This document shows positions 36,810 through 44,068 of a DNA stretch of 64,000 bases, one piece after another. The position numbers and the translations under genes are program-made. Source of the DNA: Paenibacillus nuruki (GTDB lineage: Bacteria; Bacillota; Bacilli; Paenibacillales; Paenibacillaceae); NCBI RefSeq assembly GCF_001721045.1, contig NZ_MDER01000038.1, positions 62,001 to 126,000 of the forward strand, in the 5' to 3' direction. Every line of letters starts with the position of its first letter. The first letter of the stretch is position 1. The notes below the pieces were generated by a model, which ran no database searches, was not told the origin of the DNA, and was given only the letters and a program-made list of their open reading frames with translations.

Positions 36810-39800
36810 CTACTGGTTATGAAGCAGGCGATGATTTAGTAAATCCGCAGTTTCGTTCATTAACTTATCTGCTATCTGGTCTACATGTCTTTGTTGCCAG
36901 TGTTCAAGTAAAGTGCCTTGTACCCACTGATTAAATGCACCTAATGCAGGTCCGCAGTATACTTGATAATCTACTTTGGATTCCTGATCTCCATGTAATG
37001 CCAACTCTGTAGAGTAGGTAAAATACCACTTAAACAGCAAAGCCATTTTTGCTTTGGGGCTACGTTCAGCACGTTCAATTTCTTGCGTACTATGCGTTTT
37101 TTTTACATCATCATAGATATCTGCAAAACTTTTTTTGAAATATTGTTCTTGTAATCTTGCTTTGGTCTTCTCATCAATATCTTCAATTGCATTATACTGA
37201 CGATATAATTCATATAATTTATTGGCACGTGCTGGAAAATATAACCCCTTTTTTAGCACCTGTACTTTCGCTCCTAATTCAAACATATCTCCAGCAGGTG
37301 CATATTCTGTATCTTGTACATTAATGTGTTGAAGTAATTCTTTTACTGTTGTACTGGTTCCCGCTTCGACAGTGCATTGATTAATAGAGCCTGTCAAAAT
37401 GAAATCGGCTCCCATAACGAATACTGCTGCCGCCGCTTCTGGTGTACCAATCCCTCCAGCAGCGCCTACTCTTATTTTTCGAGGATATGAGTATTGTTTC
37501 ATGATTGTGGTTCTCAGACTAAGGAGTGAAGGCAATAAAGCCATCATAACTGCACTATCCGTATAACCACCTGAATCTGCCTCTGCACAAATATCATCTG
37601 CCATTGGGATTTTTTTAGCCCAATTTGCTTGTTCCGCTGTAATGTGTCGACTTTGCACCAATTGATCTAATATATGTTGAGGTGGTGGACTCATAAATAA
37701 AGTCGCTATCTCTGGACGTGAACATTTAGCGATGATGCGATGAGAGGTCTTTATTTCACCATTAGAATTAAGTGATACACCAGACACCCGATAGTATACA
37801 AGCGCTGTTGTCATCGTTAAAAACCCTTTGGCTTCTATGATATTTACTTGATGCTTTAATAAAAGTTCGACCAATTGTTGTTCCATATCTGGTTGAACTT
37901 GATTATGTAAAAAATTCACTCCGTACGACTCTCCATGCCGAAGTGTTTGCTGGACGGCAACAATATCAGCTTCAATCCGTTCCATCGTTAGTCCTCCAGT
38001 GCCTAGAAAAGCAAGGCAACCAAAAGAGGCTAATGTACTCACCATACGTACAGATGCAATTCCGCCGTACATTCCACCAGCTATATAAGCCAATTTGAGA
38101 TTGTATTCTTTTTTAAATTCATGACAACCTAGTGTAGAAGCATCATAACGGTGTGCTGTTGATGTAGGCACTTCTTGTTGCGGTGGCTCTACAATGGATT
38201 CTTCTATAATCAATGGGCTAGCCTCCCGCTGAATGGCTGCCACCATATTAGTAACCGCTTTTCCAGGCCCTACTTGGATAATTTCTTGTACTCCTTTTCC
38301 CATTAAGTAACGTATACTATCTGTCCACTGTACGGATGAGGTGATTTGTTGAATCATACACTCATATAGATTATTGGATTCATAGGGACGCGCATATACA
38401 TTTGAAATGACAGGGATAGCAGGCATATTAAAATGAAATTGCTTTAGATAATCAGCAAATTTTTGTTGCACGTTTGCCATATACCTAGAGTGAAAAGCTG
38501 CACTGACTTTAAGCATTACATAATTTGTAGCTCCCTGTTGTTCAAATATAGATTGTGCTTGTACAAGATCATCTTTAGGCCCGGAGATCACAATTTGTGA
38601 AGGTGTATTGAGATTAGCTATATCGATAGTGCTAAGTCGGTTTTCTTTTAAAATTCGTTCTATGCTAGCCTGATCAAGACCGACAACCGCTGCCATTGCC
38701 CCACCGTTTGCTTCTCCCATAAGTGCGCCCCGATATTGGACGATTTTTAGACCGGTTGCAAAATCAAACACGCCTGCTGCTAATAATGCATTGAATTCAC
38801 CTAGGCTATGGCCAGCTACGTAATCAGGAGTCTTGTTCTCTTTTATCATGGTGTAGTACATAAGTGCATTGACTACGTATAGTGCTGGTTGAGTAAAAGA
38901 AGTATGTCCGATTTGATTTTGAGTATCCTTTAGACAAAGTTCTTCCATCGAATAGCCAAGGATTTCATTAGCTTGAGCTATTAACTCTGGAAATTCAGCA
39001 AAATATTCTTTACCCATACCTTTATATTGTGATCCCTGTCCTGGAAATACATAGGCTCTCATAAGCTGTTCTCCTCCTTGTGATTGAGACGGTACAGATG
39101 AATAAGGTGTGGAATGATGAACCCTATTCGATTGATTGAATAGACGTTCTATATTCACGTTCTCATCCAAAGCAGGACCAAGAATGACCGTTGTGGATGA
39201 TAAAGAATGAGTATTTAGATTGCGTTTGACTAGAGTTGATAATGTTCCTCCAGGGCTATTATCGATATACATATGTGGAGCAGAGGATTCTATATATTGA
39301 ATCGTTTGTTGGAATAAAATAGGTTGCCTTGCTACTTGCCAAAAATGGTCTGGTTGGATAGCTGTAACTAAACCTCCTTGCAAACATGACAAGTAAGGGA
39401 TGGTCGGTTTTTGAAATGATATGGTTCTTAAAAATTCTAAATACGGTTGCTCTGCTGGATCAATAGCAGGTGAATGAAAAGCAAATGATACAGGTAGTAA
39501 CTGGCAAGCGATAGATTGTTGAGCAAGATATTTCTGAATGATTACTAATCTATCTACAGATCCAGAAATAACAAAATGCCCGTCATAGCTGACGGACACC
39601 AGTGTACAATATTCTATGTCTGGTAGTTGATCATAGATAGAAATAGGTGATAACACAGTTAACATAGACCCCGTCGCACAATACTGTTCAAAACATTTGG
39701 CTTGCTGGATCACGCATCTAAGAGCAGTTGAAGCATCTAACACACCTGCAATCGTAGCCGCTGCAAATTCACCAAGACTACTTCCTAACACATAATCCGG

Positions 39801-40073
39801 TCGTATTCCACGTGTAATTAATACTTGTGCTAATGCATATTCCACCATGAAAATAGCAGGATGCGACAGCAAAGTACGTGTGAATTGCTGGCTATTGCGA
39901 AATTCATTATTGTAAATCGTATGTACAATAGAAATATCAATCATTTCTATCACTATTTTGTCCAAATCAAGCATAATCTGACGATACTGAAGATCTTGAT
40001 CAAATAATTTTTTGGCCATTTGATAATATTGAGAACCTTGACCGGAAAACATAAATATATTTTTTTTATTCAT
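36810..40073 (-). CDS. trans-acting acyl hydrolase-like AT / malonyl AT / PfaD-type enoyl reductase fusion
   Basis: A 1087-residue protein that supplies functions the PKS modules lack. First AT-fold domain (1-312): FSGQGSQ, nucleophile Ser99 in GSSLGEF, His200 in FAFHS; Gln124 stands where malonyl ATs have Arg, which fits a proofreading acyl hydrolase better than malonyl transfer. Second AT (338-620): FPGQGSQ, Ser423 in GHSLGEF, Arg448 in VQYRGALM, His528 in AAFHS; this should be the malonyl-CoA:ACP acyltransferase that feeds all modules. Residues 645-1080: FMN-dependent enoyl reductase of the PfaD/nitronate monooxygenase type (AGGMYGGIAS, GAAGGIGTPEAAAAVFVMGADFI split around glycines, EAGTS). 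ATG at 40073 follows GGGAGG. It is the first gene of the operon. The three-domain arrangement is known from trans-AT clusters; the hydrolase call for the first domain is an inference. Confidence 0.93.
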   Translation of the reverse strand: MNKKNIFMFSGQGSQYYQMAKKLFDQDLQYRQIMLDLDKIVIEMIDISIVHTIYNNEFRNSQQFTRTLLSHPAIFMVEYALAQVLITRGIRPDYVLGSSLGEFAAATIAGVLDASTALRCVIQQAKCFEQYCATGSMLTVLSPISIYDQLPDIEYCTLVSVSYDGHFVISGSVDRLVIIQKYLAQQSIACQLLPVSFAFHSPAIDPAEQPYLEFLRTISFQKPTIPYLSCLQGGLVTAIQPDHFWQVARQPILFQQTIQYIESSAPHMYIDNSPGGTLSTLVKRNLNTHSLSSTTVILGPALDENVNIERLFNQSNRVHHSTPYSSVPSQSQGGEQLMRAYVFPGQGSQYKGMGKEYFAEFPELIAQANEILGYSMEELCLKDTQNQIGHTSFTQPALYVVNALMYYTMIKENKTPDYVAGHSLGEFNALLAAGVFDFATGLKIVQYRGALMGEANGGAMAAVVGLDQASIERILKENRLSTIDIANLNTPSQIVISGPKDDLVQAQSIFEQQGATNYVMLKVSAAFHSRYMANVQQKFADYLKQFHFNMPAIPVISNVYARPYESNNLYECMIQQITSSVQWTDSIRYLMGKGVQEIIQVGPGKAVTNMVAAIQREASPLIIEESIVEPPQQEVPTSTAHRYDASTLGCHEFKKEYNLKLAYIAGGMYGGIASVRMVSTLASFGCLAFLGTGGLTMERIEADIVAVQQTLRHGESYGVNFLHNQVQPDMEQQLVELLLKHQVNIIEAKGFLTMTTALVYYRVSGVSLNSNGEIKTSHRIIAKCSRPEIATLFMSPPPQHILDQLVQSRHITAEQANWAKKIPMADDICAEADSGGYTDSAVMMALLPSLLSLRTTIMKQYSYPRKIRVGAAGGIGTPEAAAAVFVMGADFILTGSINQCTVEAGTSTTVKELLQHINVQDTEYAPAGDMFELGAKVQVLKKGLYFPARANKLYELYRQYNAIEDIDEKTKARLQEQYFKKSFADIYDDVKKTHSTQEIERAERSPKAKMALLFKWYFTYSTELALHGDQESKVDYQVYCGPALGAFNQWVQGTLLEHWQQRHVDQIADKLMNETADLLNHRLLHNQ

Positions 40074-40466
40074 CGGATACCTCCCGTCTATGTTGGATAA
40101 TTTGCTTCATTTTGAGACAAAAATGGCCTCGAAGGCATAGCTCTCCCAGGTCGTCTACTGTTATGTACACTACGAAATTTTTTACATATTTTCCTTTGAT
40201 TTTATGTAACGTGCCGAAACAACGATTAGATATCATCAAAAGATTGGGTATAACTAAAGATAAAATAATTTGCCTGTTAAGTAAATACCTTTTTGTGTAA
40301 AATAAGTAACTTAAAGCGATTTAACATTTGATGTAAACTTGATGAATAGTGAACAAAAAGACGTACTTTATATCCATTTATTTGAATATTATGAAATAAT
40401 AATAATTTTTATATATCCGTTAACAATATAATGCAAACGATTGTGCGTGTCAATATTCAACAAAAA
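40074..40466 (-). promoter_or_regulatory. Upstream region and candidate promoter of the PKS operon
   Basis: This 390-bp AT-rich stretch between the first PKS-operon gene and the terminator of the UPF0180 gene has no convincing reading frame. A candidate minus-strand sigma-A promoter has TTGTTA at 40421-40426 and TATTAT at 40399-40404 (16-nt spacing), which would give a leader of roughly 318 nt. Inside that leader, 40119-40138 forms a small GC hairpin (GCCT/AGGC) followed on the minus strand by five T residues, possibly an attenuator. I see no known riboswitch. The promoter call rests on hexamer matching only. Confidence 0.35.
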
Positions 40467-40493
40467 AACTGACCCTTGAAACAAGGATCAGTT
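40462..40493 (-). terminator. Intrinsic terminator after the UPF0180 gene
   Basis: Inverted repeat AACTGA-CC-TTG / CAAGG-TCAGTT at 40467-40493 around a short A-rich loop. On the minus strand it is followed by seven T residues (40462-40468). It lies 14 nt past the stop codon of the minus-strand gene and separates it from the PKS operon. Confidence 0.85.
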
Positions 40494-40506
40494 CGGTATA
40501 CGTTGA

Positions 40507-40746
40507 TTATTTGGAAAGTTCGATATAACGTTCTACTTGTGCAACAACTTCTTCAATAGATGCACCTTCTACGCTCACGATTGGGAAATCATACAATCCA
40601 GTGTCACTATCATTTTGAACACGAACAACACCTACATCGTATCCTTTTAATTCTTGATCGCTGTTGACTAGATCAACTTGATGTCCTTTACCTTCTAATA
40701 CTTCTTTAATATCGTCAAATGGTTTTTCTACAGCAATTTTAGCCAT
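40507..40746 (-). CDS. UPF0180 family protein (YkuS-like)
   Basis: A 79-residue soluble protein with the layout of the UPF0180/YkuS family of Bacillales: an N-terminal KIAVEKPFDDIKEVLEGKGH segment, a central VVR/VQNDSD stretch, and a C-terminal helix beginning SIEEVVAQVERYI. The family has no established biochemical function. ATG at 40746 follows a TTGGAGGG ribosome site. It has its own terminator and is divergent from the spermidine-synthase-like gene, so it reads as a free-standing chromosomal gene and probably marks the border of the PKS locus. Confidence 0.85.
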   Translation of the reverse strand: MAKIAVEKPFDDIKEVLEGKGHQVDLVNSDQELKGYDVGVVRVQNDSDTGLYDFPIVSVEGASIEEVVAQVERYIELSK

Positions 40747-40917
40747 GATAGTTACCCTCCAAAAGTATATTTTTATATTTCGTTATGCTCTATTCTATGA
40801 TTCACCAACTATATGTATAATGAACCATATTGTGCAATTTGGTATACTAATGTGAATTGTATTTATCCATTTTCGGCTATAGTGCGGATAACTTAATATA
40901 GTAAGGAGTTTAGGATA

Positions 40918-41649
40918 GTGAAGGTATTATTTCAAAATGAAGCGCAACTCTCTGTATATGAAACAAACGAATTTTATCATGAAAAAGGATGGTTTCGGAT
41001 TCTTCAATTTGCGAATGAAGATATACAAGGGGCAATCGATCTGCATCATCCAGAGCGTATCCTTTTTGAATATCCACGTGCTATGATTCATCTCATGGAG
41101 CTTAACAATTCAGAGTTTCAAGATGTGTTTGTGATTGGTCATGGAATAGGAACGATTGCGAGTCACTATCCAGACAACACCTTTCGGATTGCTGAGATTG
41201 ATCCTTTGGTAGTAGAACTGAGCCAGACTTATTTCAATTATGCGATAAATAATGTACGCATCGGAGATGGCAGAGCATTGCTTTCGTCAGAGAACGATCA
41301 TCAGTATGACTATATTATTTTAGACGCTTTTACGACAGAAGGTACTCCGCAACATTTGATCTCTTTATCATTTTTTCAAATGACTGCTACCAAGTTACAT
41401 GATAAAGGGTACTTGATGATCAACCTGATCGGTAAAGCGAATCATGATCGGCTTATCAATGCGATCTCAACGACGTTGTATGAGGTCTATCCACATGTAC
41501 AATGTTTCGCTCTACCTGCTGAAGGAACATCTGATATGCAAAATATGATTATGATCGCTGGTTATCAGCCTATACGATATCAGGGTCGTCATATGGCTGG
41601 TTTTGAGAGTAAATCACTAGGACAGGGCTATATTATTGAAGATGAATAA
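40918..41649 (+). CDS. Spermidine synthase-like protein (SAM/dcSAM-binding Rossmann fold)
   Basis: A 243-residue protein starting at GTG 40918, ten bases after AAGGAG. It has the aminopropyltransferase/methyltransferase core: VIGHGIGTIASHYP (nucleotide-binding loop), RIAEIDPLVVELSQTYF (acidic end of strand 2), IGDGRALL, and YDYIILDAF. The N-terminal beta-domain of true spermidine synthases is short here, and the usual aminopropyltransferase signature after LDAF is replaced by TTEGTPQHL. No speD-like partner is nearby. I therefore call it spermidine synthase-like, with an unknown acceptor, and would not assume polyamine synthesis. It converges on the MetE-like gene through a shared terminator. 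Confidence 0.75.
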   Translation: MKVLFQNEAQLSVYETNEFYHEKGWFRILQFANEDIQGAIDLHHPERILFEYPRAMIHLMELNNSEFQDVFVIGHGIGTIASHYPDNTFRIAEIDPLVVELSQTYFNYAINNVRIGDGRALLSSENDHQYDYIILDAFTTEGTPQHLISLSFFQMTATKLHDKGYLMINLIGKANHDRLINAISTTLYEVYPHVQCFALPAEGTSDMQNMIMIAGYQPIRYQGRHMAGFESKSLGQGYIIEDE

Positions 41650-41657
41650 AAGGATAT

Positions 41658-41720
41658 CGAAACACAAAAAGGACTTGTTATGGTACAGACGAGCAAGTCC
41701 CTTTTATGTTTCTGGTTTTT
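41658..41720. terminator. Bidirectional terminator between convergent genes
   Basis: Long inverted repeat: GAAACA-AAAAGGACTTG against CAAGTCCCTTTT-TGTTTC (41659-41712), with a 16-nt loop. Its A/T-rich flanks give U-runs in either direction, including GGTTTTT on the plus strand. It lies between the stop codons of the plus-strand gene ending at 41649 and the minus-strand gene ending at 41777. Confidence 0.85.
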
Positions 41721-41776
41721 ACACAGAGTATATGAATGTGATTTGTAAAAGGAACAGGGGTATTGTATAAAGCATA

Positions 41777-42904
41777 TTATGAACCGTTCTGAGTCCATAC
41801 TTCATTCGCTGTCTCGATCACCAGACGAATCTTATCCCACTGTTCTTCTTCGGTTAACATATTGCCTTCTTCAGTCGAAGCGAATCCACACTGCGTGCTT
41901 AGACAAAGTTGATTCAGATCTACCACTTGTGCGGCTTCAGCGATTCTAGCTTTGAGCATTTCTTTGCTTTCAAGTCCACCATGTTTGGTAGTAACTAACC
42001 CTAGAACAACAAACTGATCTTTAACAAATCGTAACGGCTCAAATCCACCAGAACGTTCGTTATCATATTCTAGAAAAAAAGCATCGACTTGTGCATGTGC
42101 AAATAAAGTCTCAGCAATCGGCTCATACCCGCCTGCGGCAAACCATGTGGAACGAAGATTACCCCGACACACATGTAGCGCAATCGTCATGTCTTCTGGA
42201 CGATGAGCTATACTTTCATTAATTAACCGTACATAATCTTCGGCTAATTGATCAGGATCAAGTCCACGACTACGCAAATGAACACGATGTCTACCACTGC
42301 ATAGCGTTCCCCATGTGGTATCATCTAGTTGTAAATAGCGACAACCGGCATCATAGAATGCTTGAATTGCTTGTTGATAGACCGCAATAATGTCTGTAAA
42401 CAGTTCTTCTTGATCCGAATAGACATCATTACCGTTATAGTGTTCTACAAAATGAAATAGCGCTGGTGAAGGAATCGTCATTTTGGCTATACGATCTCCA
42501 GACAACTGTTGTAGTTCATGAAAATGAGCTAACATCGGATGATTAGCAAAAGAAATTTTATCTACAATTTGAAAACTTTCTGTGCGTGTTTTGCTATCTT
42601 GTCCACCTGTGCCTTGATTGAGATAAATTTTCTGAGTGCCTTGAATACCCAGAAAGAAATCTAGATGCCACCACGAACGATGAAATTCTCCATCTGTAAT
42701 CACTTGTAGTCCTAACGCTTTTTGCTTTTCTACTAATTGAGCAATTTCTTCATATTCAATCACTGCTAATTGATCAGCTGTAATTTCGCCTTGTTCATAT
42801 TGCAGACGAGCGTCTTTCAGATCGTCCGGTCTAAGAAAGCTTCCAACGATATCATAGCGAAAAGGAGGCTTATTTCGTTTGGTGCCGATGACTGGATTGA
42901 GCAT
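41777..42904 (-). CDS. MetE-like cobalamin-independent methyltransferase (YxjG/YxjH family)
   Basis: A 375-residue protein related to the C-terminal catalytic half of cobalamin-independent methionine synthase. I use the ATG at 42902-42904, five bases after AGGAGG; an upstream in-frame start lacks a site and would overlap the regulator. Zinc-binding positions are present: ALHVCRGN supplies His and Cys, FFLEYDNERSG supplies Glu, and LSTQCGFAS supplies Cys. The N-terminal half of full-length MetE is absent, which is normal for this family. It likely moves a methyl group to homocysteine or a similar thiol, with the methyl donor uncertain. It follows the LysR gene by 23 nt, so the two are probably co-transcribed. 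Confidence 0.85.
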   Translation of the reverse strand: MLNPVIGTKRNKPPFRYDIVGSFLRPDDLKDARLQYEQGEITADQLAVIEYEEIAQLVEKQKALGLQVITDGEFHRSWWHLDFFLGIQGTQKIYLNQGTGGQDSKTRTESFQIVDKISFANHPMLAHFHELQQLSGDRIAKMTIPSPALFHFVEHYNGNDVYSDQEELFTDIIAVYQQAIQAFYDAGCRYLQLDDTTWGTLCSGRHRVHLRSRGLDPDQLAEDYVRLINESIAHRPEDMTIALHVCRGNLRSTWFAAGGYEPIAETLFAHAQVDAFFLEYDNERSGGFEPLRFVKDQFVVLGLVTTKHGGLESKEMLKARIAEAAQVVDLNQLCLSTQCGFASTEEGNMLTEEEQWDKIRLVIETANEVWTQNGS

Positions 42905-42927
42905 AGAATCCTCCTGTATAAGTGTAA

Positions 42928-43860
42928 TCATAATAAGAATTGATTCAGATCAAGTAAGTTCTGAGAGATCATATCATTCAGTAGTTCGATATATTGAGCG
43001 GTAATATCACTAGGTTGTCGATCTTTATGAGCAATCCAACCAATCGTTACCGTTTCATTGGTTTCGACAGGAACAGAGATTAACTGATTTCCATTAAGTT
43101 CGGATACTAAAATACCTGTTCCTACAGTATACCCATCTGTGCCCATTAATAGATTAGATAATGTAGCTCGATCGCTCACTTTAATACTTTTCTCATTGCT
43201 CCGAATACTAAGCATTTCTTCTGAAAAGTGTAATGAATTGTTAACCCCTTGTTCAAACGTAATATATGGAAAACCTAACAAGTCATCTATTTTCACGGTT
43301 TCTTTCTGCGCCAAGGGATGTGTACTGCGAATCAGAATATGAGGACTTGTATTAAACAACGGGGTGAATTTGAGATTTCCGTCACTAAATAGTTTGTTCA
43401 TCACTTTGAAATTACGTTCATTGATATACAAAATTCCAATATCACTTCGCAGAGAACGAACATCCTCAATAATCGGATATGTCTGTGTTTCTCTTAAATG
43501 AAAGCTATATTCGCTGACATCACTTTGCTTCATGAGTTTAACAAAAGCGTCTACAACAAAAGCATAATGTTGTGTGGATACAGAGAAATGAATTTGTGTG
43601 CGATTTTTACCATGATAGCGATTCTCGATTAATTCAGTCTGTTCTATAATCTGACGTGCATAACCCAGAAATTCCATTCCATCGATAGAAATACTGATTC
43701 CTCGATTGGTACGATCAAAGATAATAATACCTAACTCATTTTCAAGTTCTTTAATCGCATTGGAAAGGCTCGGTTGAGAGATAAAAAGACGTTTGGCTGC
43801 TTCATTCATTGAACCGCAGTTAGCGATTTCGATAGCATACCGGAGCTGCTGCAATGTCAA
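42928..43860 (-). CDS. LysR-family transcriptional regulator
   Basis: A 310-residue regulator with an N-terminal winged helix-turn-helix (MTLQQLRYAIEIANCGSMNEAA, then SQPSLSNAIKELENELG and FDRTNRG) and a C-terminal periplasmic-binding-like effector domain. TTG start at 43860, seven bases after AAGGAGG. It lies directly upstream of and in the same direction as the MetE-like gene, not divergent from it as many LysR genes are, and probably controls that operon in response to a sulfur or one-carbon signal. The effector is not identifiable from sequence. Confidence 0.9.
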   Translation of the reverse strand: MTLQQLRYAIEIANCGSMNEAAKRLFISQPSLSNAIKELENELGIIIFDRTNRGISISIDGMEFLGYARQIIEQTELIENRYHGKNRTQIHFSVSTQHYAFVVDAFVKLMKQSDVSEYSFHLRETQTYPIIEDVRSLRSDIGILYINERNFKVMNKLFSDGNLKFTPLFNTSPHILIRSTHPLAQKETVKIDDLLGFPYITFEQGVNNSLHFSEEMLSIRSNEKSIKVSDRATLSNLLMGTDGYTVGTGILVSELNGNQLISVPVETNETVTIGWIAHKDRQPSDITAQYIELLNDMISQNLLDLNQFLL

Positions 43861-44007
43861 CCGTATTCCTCCTTTTCCATCCTTTTCAATATTTATGATA
43901 GAGTACTTCTAGTCTGATCCTGTATTTACATCTAATCGTAGCATATATGTTCAACTGTAAAAAATCAAAAGCTTTTGTTATTTCTCTATTGATCCACTGT
44001 ATGACAA

Positions 44008-44046
44008 AACAAAAAGCAGTTCTCCTTAATGATCGAAGAACTGCTT
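44008..44046 (-). terminator. Intrinsic terminator after the first GGDEF-EAL gene
   Basis: Perfect ten-base inverted repeat AAGCAGTTCT / AGAACTGCTT (44014-44023 and 44037-44046), followed on the minus strand by TTTTTGTTTTG. It lies just past the stop codon at 44069 of the minus-strand gene. Confidence 0.9.
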
Positions 44047-44068
44047 ATCTATTTTATTCTGATGTAAT

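Noticed and set aside
40112-40300. Short plus-strand frame upstream of the PKS operon
   Set aside because: No ribosome site, and the composition is that of the AT-rich control region; no homology pattern is visible.
40432-40446. cre-like sequence TGCAAACGATTGTG near the PKS promoter
   Set aside because: Several fixed positions of the cre consensus do not match, in contrast with the perfect site at 56512-56525.
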